Shown: positions 8,831 to 18,985 of the stretch, in pieces
How the letters are laid out: each line of letters begins with the position of its first letter
How positions within the stretch are numbered: position 1 is the stretch's first letter
NCBI RefSeq assembly: GCF_902712875.1
Contig: NZ_LR743509.1
Span: forward strand, 992,001 to 1,056,000
From: Hyphomicrobium sp. ghe19
GTDB taxonomy: Bacteria; Pseudomonadota; Alphaproteobacteria; Rhizobiales; Hyphomicrobiaceae
Reading direction: 5' to 3'
Length of the DNA stretch: 64,000 nt
The notes under the pieces: generated by a model
Told to the model about the DNA's origin: nothing
Database searches by the model: none
What the model saw: only the letters and a program-made list of their open reading frames with translations
Made by a program: the position numbers and the translations under genes

Positions 8831-9682
8831 TTAGACTGCGACGTTATCGATCAATCGCGTCTTGCCGAGCCAAACAGCGGCCAGGACGCGCAGCGCCCGC
8901 CCGTCTGCCGCAGGCGGCACGGCCAGCGTTTCTGCGTCGCGGACCTCGATATAGTCAATTCTCGCAAACCCGGCTGCGATCAGCTTGCGCTTGGCGTTGG
9001 AGATGCCGGTCGGCACGTCCTCGCCATTTGCAACATCTTCGGCGAGCGAGGAAATCACGGCGTATAGTGCGGGGGCAATCTTGCGTTCGGCATCGCTCAG
9101 ATAGGCATTGCGGGATGAAAGCGCCAGCCCGTCGATGTCACGCTTGGTCGCTCCGCCGATCAGCTTCACGGGGATGTTGAGATCGCCGACGACCTGTCGC
9201 AGCACGGCGAGCTGCTGATAATCTTTTTCGCCGAAAATCGCGATGTCGGGCGTGACCTGGTTGAAGAGCTTCGTGCATACCGTCGCCACGCCGTCGAAGT
9301 GGTTTGGACGGAACGCGCCGTCGAGATCCTTGGCAGCGCTCCCGGCGCGGACACCTGCGGAAAATCCCTCCGGATACATTTCCTCGACAGTCGGCACCCA
9401 AACGAGATTGGCGTCGGCATCGGCGAGCTTTATCAGGTCGCCAGCCTCGTCGCGCGGGTAACGCGAGAGATCTTCGGCTGGCCCGAACTGCGTGGGGTTG
9501 ACAAAGATCGAAACGACGACCTTGTCGGCCTTCTTCCTGGCAAGCTTGACGAGCGTAAGATGGCCGGCGTGTAGCGCGCCCATCGTCGGCACGAGGGCGA
9601 TCGTCTGGCCACGCTGGCGCCATTTCGAGGCGGCTTTTCGGAGGTCGCGCAGATTGCGGACGACTTTGATGATTTCGGACAA
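8831..9682 (-). CDS. panC: Pantothenate synthetase (pantoate-beta-alanine ligase)
   Basis: 283 aa, the normal PanC length. It joins pantoate and beta-alanine using ATP, the last step of pantothenate synthesis. The nucleotidyltransferase signature PTMGALHAGH (HIGH-like) is near the N-terminus, followed by VSIFVNPTQFGPAEDLSRYPR, the GEKDYQQL motif and SSRNAYLS. No ATG or GTG exists near the conserved start, and TTG at 9682 gives MSEIIKVVRNLRDL, in register with known PanC proteins. The frame stays open to 10369, but that part overlaps putA antisense and does not resemble PanC. It diverges from putA. panB is not in the window. Confidence 0.92.
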   Translation of the reverse strand: MSEIIKVVRNLRDLRKAASKWRQRGQTIALVPTMGALHAGHLTLVKLARKKADKVVVSIFVNPTQFGPAEDLSRYPRDEAGDLIKLADADANLVWVPTVEEMYPEGFSAGVRAGSAAKDLDGAFRPNHFDGVATVCTKLFNQVTPDIAIFGEKDYQQLAVLRQVVGDLNIPVKLIGGATKRDIDGLALSSRNAYLSDAERKIAPALYAVISSLAEDVANGEDVPTGISNAKRKLIAAGFARIDYIEVRDAETLAVPPAADGRALRVLAAVWLGKTRLIDNVAV

Positions 9683-9848
9683 AGCTGAGGCCCAGATGAG
9701 ATTGCAGGGCAGTGGTGCAGGGATTACGGGCAAGTCGTCAAGTGGACAAGCTGATGGCCGTTTTTTCAGCCGCAGGCGCAGGCCCCTCAATCTGCTAATA
9801 TTGGCGCTGGGCGAATCGCTGTGAGCGCCTTTTATCAGCGAGAACATT

Positions 9849-12800
9849 ATGGTCGCGACATTGCGGCGCGAGGATAGCGTGACACAACGGGGTCTCCCGT
9901 CACGGGACGAGTTCGCCGCGCAGTATCTCATGGACGAGCCGCGGCTCGTCGGTGCTCTGATCGAACGCGCGCTCTTCACCGAGGACGAGCGGCGGCGGAC
10001 CGCGGACGTGGCGCGGCGGCTCGTGCATGCGGCGCGGGCGGACAAGGCGAGCCACGCCGGTGTCGATGCGTTCATGCACGAATACGGCTTGGCGACGGAC
10101 GAAGGCGTGATCCTGATGTGCCTCGCCGAGGCGCTCTTGCGCATTCCGGACGCCGAGACGGCCAACGCTTTCATCGCAGACAAAATTTCCGGCGGCGCGT
10201 GGGAGAAGCATCGCGGGCATTCGGAGAGCCTCTTTGTCAACGCTTCGACTTGGGGCTTGATGCTGACGGGCCGCATCATGCGGCTCAGGGAAGCCAAGGG
10301 CGCAAACCCTCTGCAGGCGATGAAGCGCCTCGTGGCGCGCTCGGGCGAGGGAACTATCCGGCTCGCCATTCGCCAGGCCGTGCGGCTTCTCGGCGAGCAG
10401 TTCGTGCTCGGCTCGACGATCGAGGCAGCGCTATCGCGGTCGCGAGCATTCGCGGAAAAGGGCTACCGGTTCTCCTACGATATGCTCGGAGAGACAGCCC
10501 GATCCAAGCAGGATGCGGAGCGCTATTTTCAACGTTACATGGCGGCGATCGATGCGGTCGGCGCGGATGCCGGGCCTTTTGCGACGCCGCATGCGGATGC
10601 GATTTTCGACCGGCCGTCCATCTCGGTGAAGCTTTCAGCGCTTCATCCGCGTTTCGAGCCCGGCAAGGAACATCGTCTCAGGGCCGAGCTTGCGCCGCTG
10701 CTCCTGACGCTCGCGCGTGCAGCCCGGGCGAAAGGCTTGGGTTTGACCGTCGACGCGGAAGAGCAGGACCGGCTCGATATCACCGCGGATCTCTTCGGCG
10801 AAACGCTCGTCAGTCCGCACCTCGAGGGATGGAACGGTCTCGGCATCGCCGTGCAGGCTTACGGCAAGCGGGCCATCCCGATGCTCCGCTGGCTGCGCCG
10901 TCTCAGCGAGAAGACCGGCAAGCGTATCCCGGTGCGCCTCGTCAAGGGCGCCTACTGGGACAGCGAAATCAAATGGGCGCAGGAGCGCGGCTTCGAGGAT
11001 TATCCGGTTTTCACGCGAAAGCTGCATACGGACGTTTCCTATCTAGCGGCAATGCGGCTGCTGATCTCCGATTCCGCAGCATTCTATCCGCAGTTTGCGA
11101 CCCACAACGCGCACACGATCGCGGCGGCGTCGGTTGCGGGCGGCGCGGTCGAATTCGAATATCAGCGGCTGCACGGCATGGGTGAAGCGCTCTACGAACA
11201 GGTCATCGGCGAGGGCAAGTTCGGCCGAGCATGCCGGATCTACGCGCCCGTCGGCGGGCATGAAGATTTGCTCGGCTATCTCGTGCGCCGCTTACTCGAA
11301 AACGGCGCCAACACATCGTTCGTCAACCGGCTGGGCGATGAGGAAATGTCAATTTCCGAAATCATCGCCGATCCGGTCGAGATCGCCGATCGGGAGTTCA
11401 CCTCGGGCGAGCGCGTCAAGCTGATCACGCGGCCGCGGGATATCTTTCTGCCCGAGCGGAAGAACAGCGCTGGATTGGCGCTGGTGCAGGCGAGCGTACG
11501 CGATGGCATTCAAGCGGACATCGCGAAGATTCTGAAGGCTCCCTTTTTGGCTGGGCCTATCGTCAACGGCACGGTCACGGCCGGCGGCGATGCGGCCGCG
11601 ATCTCTTTATCGCCGCACGATCATCGCGATCGTATTGGTACGGTGCGGCTCGCAACGCCGCAGCATCTCGAGGATGCGATTTTCTCGGCGGTGAATAGCG
11701 CGCCGCGCTGGGAGAAAACGGATGCGGCGGAGCGCGCACGCATTCTGGAAGCTGCGGCCGAACTTTTCGAAAGGGATCGCGCGGTTTTGATGGCCGCGCT
11801 CGTTCGCGAGGCGGGGAAAACGATCGAGGCCGCGCAGTCGGAGGTTCGCGAGGCGGTCGATTATCTTCGCTACTACGCGATCGAGGCGCGGCGGCTCTTT
11901 TCCGATCCGGTTGTGCTCAAAGGTCCGACGGGCGAGGAAAACACGCTGTCGCTCAGAGGCCGCGGCGTGTTTGCGTGCATTTCGCCGTGGAATTTCCCCA
12001 TCGCGATCTTTACGGGGCAAGTCGCGGCGGCGCTCGCGGCCGGCAACGCCGTCATCGCGAAGCCAGCCGAGCAGACGCCAATCGCGGGATTTCTTGCGGT
12101 GAAGCTGCTGCAAGAGGCTGGTGTGCCTCGCGATGTGCTGCATCTCGTAACGGGCGGCGGCAAGCTCGGAGAGGCCATCGTCAAAGATGCGCGCATTCAG
12201 GGTGTAGCGTTCACCGGCTCCAACGAAACCGCTTGGGCCATTCAGCGGGCGCTCGCCGATCGTCGCGGCGCGATCGTGCCGTTCATTGCGGAGACGGGCG
12301 GCATCAATGCCATGATCGCGGATTCGTCGGCTCTTCCCGAGCAGGTTGTCCGCGACGCGGTGCGGTCGGCTTTCGATAGCGCCGGCCAGCGCTGCTCGGC
12401 GGCCCGCGTTCTTTTCGTGCAGGACGACAACGCGCCGCGTATCCGCTCAATGCTGGCGGGCGCCATCGAGGCGCTCGATGTAGGCGATCCGCTCGATTAT
12501 GCGACGGACATCGGTCCCGTTATCGATGAAACGGCGCAGGATGCTCTGGAGAGCCATAAAGTCCGCATGCAGCGCGAGGGTCGCGAGATCATCGATCTGG
12601 CGATGCCGGAAGCGTGCCGCGCTGGGACCTACGTCACGCCGTCGCTCTATGAAATCGATCGCCTGAGCAAACTCGACCATGAAGTGTTCGGGCCGATCCT
12701 CCATATGATCCGGTACGAGCGCGGGCATTTGGATAAGGTCGTTGCGGCGCTGAATACGACCGGGCACGGGCTGACGCTCGGCCTGCATAGCCGTATCGAG

Positions 12801-13031
12801 AGCGTTGCAGATTACGTCGCGGAGAATGCCCGGGTCGGCAATCTTTACGTCAACCGCAATCAGATCGGCGCCGTCGTCGGCGTTCAGCCTTTCGGGGGTG
12901 AGGGGCTTTCGGGCACCGGTCCCAAAGCGGGCGGTCCCAACTATCTGGCGCGGTTTGCGACCGAGCGCGTGCGGGCGACGGACATTACCGCGACCGGCGG
13001 CAACTACACGTTGCTCAGCGGGAAGGGGTAG
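9849..13031 (+). CDS. putA: Bifunctional proline dehydrogenase / P5C dehydrogenase PutA
   Basis: 1060 aa flavoenzyme oxidising proline to glutamate in two steps with substrate channelling. The N-terminal half is the FAD-binding proline dehydrogenase barrel (RLVKGAYWDSEIKWAQ, FATHNAHT). The second half is the NAD-dependent aldehyde dehydrogenase (ISPWNFPIAIFTGQ, FTGSNETA, ETGG and catalytic Cys849 in GQRCSAAR), ending in FGGEGLSGTGPKAGGP. No ribbon-helix-helix DNA-binding domain is seen at the N-terminus, so this PutA is probably not autoregulatory like the E. coli protein. The start at 9849 has only a weak Shine-Dalgarno. It is convergent with the cupin gene. Confidence 0.95.
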   Translation: MVATLRREDSVTQRGLPSRDEFAAQYLMDEPRLVGALIERALFTEDERRRTADVARRLVHAARADKASHAGVDAFMHEYGLATDEGVILMCLAEALLRIPDAETANAFIADKISGGAWEKHRGHSESLFVNASTWGLMLTGRIMRLREAKGANPLQAMKRLVARSGEGTIRLAIRQAVRLLGEQFVLGSTIEAALSRSRAFAEKGYRFSYDMLGETARSKQDAERYFQRYMAAIDAVGADAGPFATPHADAIFDRPSISVKLSALHPRFEPGKEHRLRAELAPLLLTLARAARAKGLGLTVDAEEQDRLDITADLFGETLVSPHLEGWNGLGIAVQAYGKRAIPMLRWLRRLSEKTGKRIPVRLVKGAYWDSEIKWAQERGFEDYPVFTRKLHTDVSYLAAMRLLISDSAAFYPQFATHNAHTIAAASVAGGAVEFEYQRLHGMGEALYEQVIGEGKFGRACRIYAPVGGHEDLLGYLVRRLLENGANTSFVNRLGDEEMSISEIIADPVEIADREFTSGERVKLITRPRDIFLPERKNSAGLALVQASVRDGIQADIAKILKAPFLAGPIVNGTVTAGGDAAAISLSPHDHRDRIGTVRLATPQHLEDAIFSAVNSAPRWEKTDAAERARILEAAAELFERDRAVLMAALVREAGKTIEAAQSEVREAVDYLRYYAIEARRLFSDPVVLKGPTGEENTLSLRGRGVFACISPWNFPIAIFTGQVAAALAAGNAVIAKPAEQTPIAGFLAVKLLQEAGVPRDVLHLVTGGGKLGEAIVKDARIQGVAFTGSNETAWAIQRALADRRGAIVPFIAETGGINAMIADSSALPEQVVRDAVRSAFDSAGQRCSAARVLFVQDDNAPRIRSMLAGAIEALDVGDPLDYATDIGPVIDETAQDALESHKVRMQREGREIIDLAMPEACRAGTYVTPSLYEIDRLSKLDHEVFGPILHMIRYERGHLDKVVAALNTTGHGLTLGLHSRIESVADYVAENARVGNLYVNRNQIGAVVGVQPFGGEGLSGTGPKAGGPNYLARFATERVRATDITATGGNYTLLSGKG

Positions 13032-13084
13032 TTCGACTTTGGGGTCGGCGGCCCACATTTGCGGGCCTGCCGCCAGCGCGGTCG

Positions 13085-13450
13085 CTATTCGTAAAACGCA
13101 TAAAATTTCTTGGCGGGTTCAACGATTTCCCACGTGCCCGTGAAGCCTGCGGGTGTCAGGAATGCGTCGCCTGCGCGGAAAGTCGCCTCGGAGCCGTCGT
13201 CGCCTCGGACGACGATGACGCCTTCGAGAAGGTGGCAGAATTCACTTTCTGAGAAAACGACGCGCCAGGTTCCCGGCTCGCTGCTCCAGATGCCGCTGTT
13301 GAAGCGGCCGTCCGCGCTTTGAAACAAGTTCTGCGCGCTTTGAACCGGATCGCCGGCCGTGATGCGCTCGGCCGCCGGGCGGTAAACTTCGGGAGCGGGC
13401 AGATTGCCCTGAAAGAGGATCAGCTTCGGAAATTCTGGATTGGCGGACAC
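13085..13450 (-). CDS. Small cupin-domain protein
   Basis: 121 aa with a single cupin barrel of the cupin_3/DUF861 (ureidoglycolate hydrolase-like) type. Visible segments are GTWRVVFSESEFCHLLEGVIVV and RAGDAFLTPAGFTGTWEIVEPAKKFYAFYE, the latter a common end of this family. The chosen GTG at 13450 (VSANPEF) has gaagg eight bases upstream. A TTG at 13510 would add 20 atypical residues. The metal-ligand set is partly replaced (one His in CHLLEG; the second cupin motif lacks a clear His), so enzymatic activity is doubtful. It lies between convergent putA and the carboxypeptidase gene and is read in the latter's direction. Confidence 0.75.
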   Translation of the reverse strand: MSANPEFPKLILFQGNLPAPEVYRPAAERITAGDPVQSAQNLFQSADGRFNSGIWSSEPGTWRVVFSESEFCHLLEGVIVVRGDDGSEATFRAGDAFLTPAGFTGTWEIVEPAKKFYAFYE

Positions 13451-13531
13451 GGATGAACCTTCGTTGACGGATTGTCCGCAACGGTACGACGCGCCCGCTT
13501 CGGTGGGCAAGCCTGTGATGGCTAAGCGTCG

Positions 13532-15361
13532 TCAGTCGCCCGCCATCACGAAGCAATCGACGGATTGCCGGCGAAGGGCGTTGCAGGTGGTTGTCGCCCG
13601 GTCTGCGTCAAAGCCGGTGAAGCGCGCACGAAAGACTTGGCGGCCGTCTTTCTGGGCGGGATGCGTGACCGTGGGGATGCCGGCGAGAAGTTTGCCTGCA
13701 CGGCCTTGAACGTTCGTGAGGGCACGCTGCGCATCGTCAATCGAGCCATAGGCGCCGATTTGCACAGTGTACCGGCCACCGGCGGCTTTCTTGCCGGCGT
13801 TCCTTGGCTCGTAGCTTCCTTGGGTGGAAGCCAGGTGGATCGCGCTTGCCTGTGCGCCAAGCGTGGACGGCGGCAGTCCACGGATCACGGGTGCGGCATG
13901 CGACCCGGTGCTCGCACTCTTCTGCTTCGTCCGGGTGATGGGCTTCGCGTCGGCTGCTGGTGAAGCTGCTGGAGACGCTGCTGGGGCTTCTGCGATTGCA
14001 GCTGTCGCACGGTAGGGCTCAGCGTCCGAAGCGTTCAGCATTGCGAGCTGAGTGCCGCCGGTCTGACGGCTCGCCGTCGAGGGCATTTCGTTCGGAGCCG
14101 GCATGCCTGCTCCGCGGTCGGACCCCGCGAGGTTGGCGGGTGCGAAGGGACGAAGGACTATGTCCTCAGCTGGAGTATCCTGACCTGCCGGATTGTGGCT
14201 GGCGGTGTCGTCAGCCACACGAACGAGGTCGGACCTCGTGGAGGTGCCACGCGGTGGCGGCGTGTTGCGGTCGGGTCTGCGATCCGACGCTTCCATGTCG
14301 GTTGTTTCTTCCGGGGATGACGGGGCGGGGCGTGCTTTCGGCACCATGGGCACGGCGCGAACCTTGAAGATTTGGACTGGCGTTTCAGGCTCTGCAGCCG
14401 AAGAAGGCTCGGCGCTCGGCTGCTGCCGGGGGGCAGGGGGCGCTGCTTCTGCAACCTCGGTCGGCCGCGGCTTGCGGTCGACAGGGCGTTGCGCTGCCTT
14501 GGGCTCGTTCTTCAGGCGTGCGAATTGCGTGGGCTTTCGGGTCTTCTGAGCTGAGGCCCGCGAGGCCATCCGCGTCAGAAGAACCCGCATTTCGGCATTT
14601 CGCTCGGCGGCGGTGTCACCGCCGAAGACGACACCGATGAGATGGTGGTCGCCCCGGCGCCACGAGGTCACGAGATTGAAGCCCGAGGCGCGCGTGTAGC
14701 CGGTTTTGATCCCGTCGATGCCTGCGAAATTGTTCAGCATCGTATTGTGATTGCGGAAGTTTTTGCCTCCATACGCGAATGTGCGGGTGGCGAAGAGCGG
14801 GTAATAGGACGGAAAATCGTCCTGCAGACGCAGGGCAAGCGTCGCCATATCTCGAGCGGTCGTTACCTGAGCGTTGTTTGGGAGGCCCGAGGCATTCTCG
14901 AAATGCGTCTTAGACATGCCGATCTCACGGGCACGGGCATTCATCAGGCGAACGAAATTGGCCTCCGAGCCGCCGACCTTCTCGGCGAGCGCTACGGCGA
15001 TGTCGTTGGCGGATTTTGTGATGACGGCCCTGATGGCGTCAGAGACCGTGATTTGCTCGCCTGGGGCGAGGTCGAGCTTCGAGGGTGCGACACTGGCGGC
15101 TGCCGTGGAGATCGTCAGCCGGTCGGACATCTTCAGGCGCCCAGACTGGAGCGTCTCGAAGGTCATATAAAGGGTCATCATCTTCGTGAGAGATGCCGGA
15201 TGCCGGAGCGCATCGCCGTCCGCGTCGTGCAGGACGGTGCCCGTATTGGCATCAAGAATCAAAGCTGCGTGGCGATTCCCCCCGGCGGCGCTTGCGCTTC
15301 CCAGGAACACACCAAACACAACTGCAAAAGCCGGCGCATAGGCCAACGCTCGTCGCAACAA
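13532..15361 (-). CDS. Secreted D-alanyl-D-alanine carboxypeptidase with SPOR domain
   Basis: 609 aa penicillin-binding protein of the PBP5/DacF (S11) group, trimming peptidoglycan pentapeptides in the periplasm. A signal peptide ends around SASA (~26). The catalytic motifs are SLTK (SxxK), KSAND (SxN) and GIKTGYT (KTG), all in the first ~270 residues. A ~260-residue Pro/Ala/Ser/Arg-rich linker follows. The last ~75 residues form a SPOR domain (GGRYTVQIGAYGSIDDAQRAL), which binds denuded glycan and usually directs proteins to the division septum. The start is TTG at 15361 (or the next TTG), because a stop lies upstream and no ATG is available. Naming as dacF is likely but not certain. Confidence 0.9.
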   Translation of the reverse strand: MLRRALAYAPAFAVVFGVFLGSASAAGGNRHAALILDANTGTVLHDADGDALRHPASLTKMMTLYMTFETLQSGRLKMSDRLTISTAAASVAPSKLDLAPGEQITVSDAIRAVITKSANDIAVALAEKVGGSEANFVRLMNARAREIGMSKTHFENASGLPNNAQVTTARDMATLALRLQDDFPSYYPLFATRTFAYGGKNFRNHNTMLNNFAGIDGIKTGYTRASGFNLVTSWRRGDHHLIGVVFGGDTAAERNAEMRVLLTRMASRASAQKTRKPTQFARLKNEPKAAQRPVDRKPRPTEVAEAAPPAPRQQPSAEPSSAAEPETPVQIFKVRAVPMVPKARPAPSSPEETTDMEASDRRPDRNTPPPRGTSTRSDLVRVADDTASHNPAGQDTPAEDIVLRPFAPANLAGSDRGAGMPAPNEMPSTASRQTGGTQLAMLNASDAEPYRATAAIAEAPAASPAASPAADAKPITRTKQKSASTGSHAAPVIRGLPPSTLGAQASAIHLASTQGSYEPRNAGKKAAGGRYTVQIGAYGSIDDAQRALTNVQGRAGKLLAGIPTVTHPAQKDGRQVFRARFTGFDADRATTTCNALRRQSVDCFVMAGD

Positions 15362-16085
15362 GACGCTAATTCCCTCTGCCGCTCGTGCTGAGCGGTTGTT
15401 TTGACAACCCTAATCCACGGGTTGGCGTTAAAGGCTCCCGTGGAAGGCCCCGCAGTCAACGATGAAAGCAGAGCACTGTTTTTGGGCACCTTTTGGGCGC
15501 CCCCGAATTTTTCGGCGCCCGCAGAGATGCTCGGGGAAGTGTATGGTCCGAGGACTGCAGCAGGGTTAAAGAACGCGGTAAAAATTCCCTATCGCGCTGT
15601 CTCAATTTCGCTCGCCAAGCCCGCGTTCGGAGGGCAAGCTTAGGAGCCTGTTCGTGGACTCGGCAGACTTCAAGGCCGGGGGCAAGGCGGGAGTTCAACC
15701 TGAGGTTCGGCGTGATGCTGGGGAAAGCCCTGCACTCCGGGCGGAGCGCCGGGCCTGACATCGGTCGCCGTTCAGGCAAACCGGAACTTGAAGGGAGTTT
15801 CGTCATTCAATTGTTGGAAATGCCAGATGCGTCACTCGGCTCGTTCTATTTTTTGTTCGTCAGCGTGCCTATATTACGTGCTTGATGGAGACGGGTGTTA
15901 GCTTGAACATTTGGCGAGAAAGACGAGTGCCCCGCTGGGCACGCATTTGGGGAAGCGGGCGTTACTATTCTGCCTCCAACATGCACCCGATGCGGGATAG
16001 CTTTGGAACATCCGACGGATTCGGGTTTTCCCCGAGGCACGCGATGAAGACGGTGCAACTTATTCCCTCGTTGGCGGCCCACCGC
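15362..16085. other. Long region without a convincing gene, upstream of clpS
   Basis: Over 700 bp between the divergent carboxypeptidase and clpS genes. Overlapping open frames on both strands (for example 15493-15885 + and 15456-15806 -) have no recognisable domains or good ribosome-binding sites. The segment 15820-15885 is AT-rich (ctattttttgttcg, tatatta) and is the likeliest clpS promoter. I cannot exclude a non-coding RNA between 15640 and 15800, but no known RNA signature was seen. Confidence 0.4.
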
Positions 16086-16439
16086 ATGGCCGCGAACAAG
16101 GACGACCCGCCCGATGGGCCGCGTCGCGATGACGGCGATGGCGAGTCGAAAACAGGTATCGTCACCAAGACCCGTCCAAAAACGAAGAAGCCGAACCTAT
16201 ATAAGGTTCTCCTGTTGAACGACGACTTCACGCCGATGGAGTTCGTGGTTCTGGTGCTGCAACGCTTCTTCAACAAGGGACAGGAGGATGCGACCCGCAT
16301 CATGCTCCATGTTCACCACAAAGGAGTCGGGATTTGCGGGGTGTATACTTACGAGGTCGCCGAAACAAAGGTGACGCAGGTGATGGACTTTTCACGGCAG
16401 CATGGCCACCCTCTACAGTGCACCATGGAGAAAGAGTAG
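16086..16439 (+). CDS. clpS: ClpS adaptor of the ClpAP protease
   Basis: 117 aa N-degron adaptor that delivers substrates with destabilising N-termini to ClpA. A polar N-terminal tail precedes the conserved core: [19 protein letters not shown], then [20 protein letters not shown] and [10 protein letters not shown]. The hydrophobic-pocket residues of the NDDFTPMEF loop are intact. The ATG at 16086 gives the family length. An ATG at 16044 with a better gagg site ([10 protein letters not shown]) is a real alternative, while the frame open from 15882 is too long. clpA begins 7 bp after the stop, so the two are co-transcribed. Confidence 0.93.
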   Translation: MAANKDDPPDGPRRDDGDGESKTGIVTKTRPKTKKPNLYKVLLLNDDFTPMEFVVLVLQRFFNKGQEDATRIMLHVHHKGVGICGVYTYEVAETKVTQVMDFSRQHGHPLQCTMEKE

Positions 16440-16446
16440 GACTCGA

Positions 16447-18903
16447 TTGACATCGCTCTCCAAAAATCTTGAAGCCTCGCTGCACCGCGCTGTGCAGTAT
16501 GCAAACGTCCGCCACCACGAGTTTGCGACGCTTGAGCATTTATTGCTCGCGCTCGTCGACGATCGTGACGCTGCTGCCGTTATGCGGGCCTGTTCCGTCG
16601 ACATCGAGCAATTGCGTGCCCGATTGATCGAATATCTCGACACCGAGCTGAAGCCGATCGTGTCGAAATCAGCGCGCGACGCTCACCCGACGAATTCGTT
16701 CCAACGGGTCGTTCAGAGGGCGATCGTCCACGTCCAGACGTCGGGCCGGGAGGAGGTTACGGGCGCCAACGTGCTCGTCGGCATTTTCTCGGAACGCGAA
16801 AGCCACGCGGCGTATTTCCTGCAAGAGCAGGAAATGACACGCTTCGATGCTGTTCAATACATTGCTCATGGGATTGCAAAGCGGCCCGGCATGTTTGAGC
16901 CGCGGACCGTTCGTGGAGTCGATGACGACGTGAACGCAACCGAGGGTGAAGAGAAGAAGCCAGGCGATGCGCTCAACACGTATTGCGTGAACCTCAACAA
17001 GAAAGCCCGCGACGGCAAGATCGATCCGTTGATCGGCCGCGAGCAGGAGGTTATGCGCACCGTGCAGGTGCTCTGCCGCCGCCAGAAGAACAATCCGCTC
17101 TTCGTCGGCGACCCGGGCGTCGGTAAAACGGCAATTGCCGAAGGGTTGGCTCGCAAGATCGTCGGCGGTCAGGTGCCCGACGTTCTGAAGGGCGCAACGA
17201 TCTTTGCGCTCGACATGGGCGCGCTCCTCGCTGGAACCCGCTATCGCGGTGATTTCGAGGAGCGGTTGAAGGCCGTTATGAAGGAAGTCGAAGCGTTCCC
17301 CGGCGCGGTTCTCTTCATCGACGAAATCCACACCGTGATCGGCGCGGGTGCGACTTCGGGCGGAGCTATGGACGCTTCGAATCTGCTGAAGCCTGCACTG
17401 CAGTCCGGTACGCTCCGCTGCATCGGTTCGACGACGTACAAAGAGTACCGGCAGCACTTCGAGAAGGATCGGGCACTCGTGCGCCGGTTCCAGAAGATCG
17501 ATGTGAAGGAGCCGACTGTCGAGGATGCGATCGAGATTCTCAAAGGCCTGAAGTCGGTCTTCGAGGATTATCACAAGATCAAGTACACGAACGAAGCCAT
17601 CAAGGCCGCGGTCGAGCTGTCGGCCCGGTACATCCACGACAGGAAGCTGCCGGACAAGGCGATCGACGTGATCGACGAGACCGGCGCTTCGCAGATGCTT
17701 GTTCCGGAAAACAAGCGGAAGAAGAAGATCACCACGAAGGAGATCGAGGCCACCGTTGCCGTCATGGCGCGGATTCCGCCGAAAACCGTCACGAAGAGCG
17801 ATGCCGAAGTCATCGCTCATATCGGACGCGATCTGAAGCGGTTGGTGTTCGGTCAGGACAAGGCGATCGAAGCTCTTTCGAGCGCGATCAAGCTGGCGCG
17901 TGCCGGCCTGCGCGAGCCCGAGAAGCCGATCGGTTGCTATCTGTTCTCCGGTCCCACGGGCGTCGGCAAAACGGAAGTCGCCAAGCAGCTCGCCAACCTG
18001 ATGGGCGTCGAGCTGCTGCGCTTCGACATGTCGGAATACATGGAGAAGCACACGGTTTCGCGTTTGATCGGCGCGCCTCCGGGGTACGTCGGGTTCGATC
18101 AGGGTGGCCTGCTGACCGATGGCATCGATCAGCATCCGCACTCGGTGCTGCTGCTCGACGAAATCGAGAAGGCGCATCCGGATCTGTTCAACATCCTCCT
18201 GCAGGTGATGGACCACGGCAAGCTCACGGACCACAACGGCAAGTCGGTCGATTTCCGCAACGTCGTTCTCATCATGACGACGAACGCGGGCGCGTCCGAC
18301 ATGGCCAAGCCGCCGATGGGCTTCAACCGTCAGAAGCGGGAAGGCGAGGATGCGGAAGCAGTGACGAAGCTGTTCACTCCGGAGTTCCGCAACCGTCTCG
18401 ACGCCATTGTTCCGTTCGCGGGTCTGTCGCCCGAGATCATCGCGCAGGTCGTCGAGAAGTTCATCTTCCAGCTCGAAGCACAGCTCGCAGATCGCAGCGT
18501 TTCGATCGAACTGTCGGATGAGGCGACACGGTGGCTCGCCGAGAAGGGTTACGACGAGAAGTTCGGCGCGCGGCCGTTGTCTCGCGTCATCCAGGAATAC
18601 ATCAAGAAGCCGCTGGCTGAAGAGCTGCTGTTCGGCAAGCTCGAGAACGGCGGAACGGTGAAGGTTCTGGTCTCCGGCAAAGGCCCCGACCGGACTTTGG
18701 CCTTCGACTTCCTGCCGCTCGATCCTTCGAAGAAGGCCAAGACGCCGGAAGACGAAGAGACGGATGACGACGAGGATCTTCCGCAGCCGGTTCTTGCGGA
18801 TGCGACGCCGAAGAAGGCGTTGCCCGGGCCGAAGGAGAAGGGTGAGAAGCCCAACGGGTCCGGTGCGGTGCCAAGCGTGCCGCGCAAGAAACGAGAAGAG
18901 TAA
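16447..18903 (+). CDS. clpA: ClpA AAA+ unfoldase of the ClpAP protease
   Basis: 818 aa. It has the Clp N-domain ([23 protein letters not shown]), a first AAA module with GDPGVGKT and DEIHT, and a second with GPTGVGKT and [11 protein letters not shown] plus the D2-small domain. There is no long middle coiled coil, so it is ClpA and not ClpB. The start is TTG at 16447 after taggac, giving the usual [16 protein letters not shown] N-terminus; ATG at 16402 lies inside clpS. The ClpP-docking loop reads MGF where E. coli ClpA has IGL. The last ~80 residues are a Lys/Asp/Glu/Pro-rich tail beyond the AAA module. A strong terminator follows. Confidence 0.95.
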   Translation: MTSLSKNLEASLHRAVQYANVRHHEFATLEHLLLALVDDRDAAAVMRACSVDIEQLRARLIEYLDTELKPIVSKSARDAHPTNSFQRVVQRAIVHVQTSGREEVTGANVLVGIFSERESHAAYFLQEQEMTRFDAVQYIAHGIAKRPGMFEPRTVRGVDDDVNATEGEEKKPGDALNTYCVNLNKKARDGKIDPLIGREQEVMRTVQVLCRRQKNNPLFVGDPGVGKTAIAEGLARKIVGGQVPDVLKGATIFALDMGALLAGTRYRGDFEERLKAVMKEVEAFPGAVLFIDEIHTVIGAGATSGGAMDASNLLKPALQSGTLRCIGSTTYKEYRQHFEKDRALVRRFQKIDVKEPTVEDAIEILKGLKSVFEDYHKIKYTNEAIKAAVELSARYIHDRKLPDKAIDVIDETGASQMLVPENKRKKKITTKEIEATVAVMARIPPKTVTKSDAEVIAHIGRDLKRLVFGQDKAIEALSSAIKLARAGLREPEKPIGCYLFSGPTGVGKTEVAKQLANLMGVELLRFDMSEYMEKHTVSRLIGAPPGYVGFDQGGLLTDGIDQHPHSVLLLDEIEKAHPDLFNILLQVMDHGKLTDHNGKSVDFRNVVLIMTTNAGASDMAKPPMGFNRQKREGEDAEAVTKLFTPEFRNRLDAIVPFAGLSPEIIAQVVEKFIFQLEAQLADRSVSIELSDEATRWLAEKGYDEKFGARPLSRVIQEYIKKPLAEELLFGKLENGGTVKVLVSGKGPDRTLAFDFLPLDPSKKAKTPEDEETDDDEDLPQPVLADATPKKALPGPKEKGEKPNGSGAVPSVPRKKREE

Positions 18904-18910
18904 AGTTCAG

Positions 18911-18940
18911 CGGCACGACCTTCGGGTCGTGCCGTTTCTT
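18911..18940 (+). terminator. Rho-independent terminator after clpA
   Basis: A perfect 10-bp GC-rich stem (cggcacgacc / ggtcgtgccg) closed by a ttcg tetraloop and followed by tttctttat, starting 8 bp after the clpA stop. Confidence 0.92.
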
Positions 18941-18985
18941 TATGTGCCGAAGCCGTTATGATGGCCTGAAGGCCAGCGTGGTCGC

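Noticed and set aside
9683..10369. N-terminal extension of PanC to 512 aa
   Set aside because: Overlaps putA antisense and does not resemble PanC; TTG at 9682 gives the normal length.
15680..15780. Signal-recognition-particle RNA
   Set aside because: A gtcaggcccgg-like string occurs on the minus strand, but the conserved ccggaaggaagcagcc loop is missing.
15493..15885. 130-codon frame upstream of clpS
   Set aside because: No domain, no Shine-Dalgarno and competing frames on the other strand.
16669..18234. 521-codon frame antisense to clpA
   Set aside because: Mirror of ClpA coding sequence; no signatures of its own.
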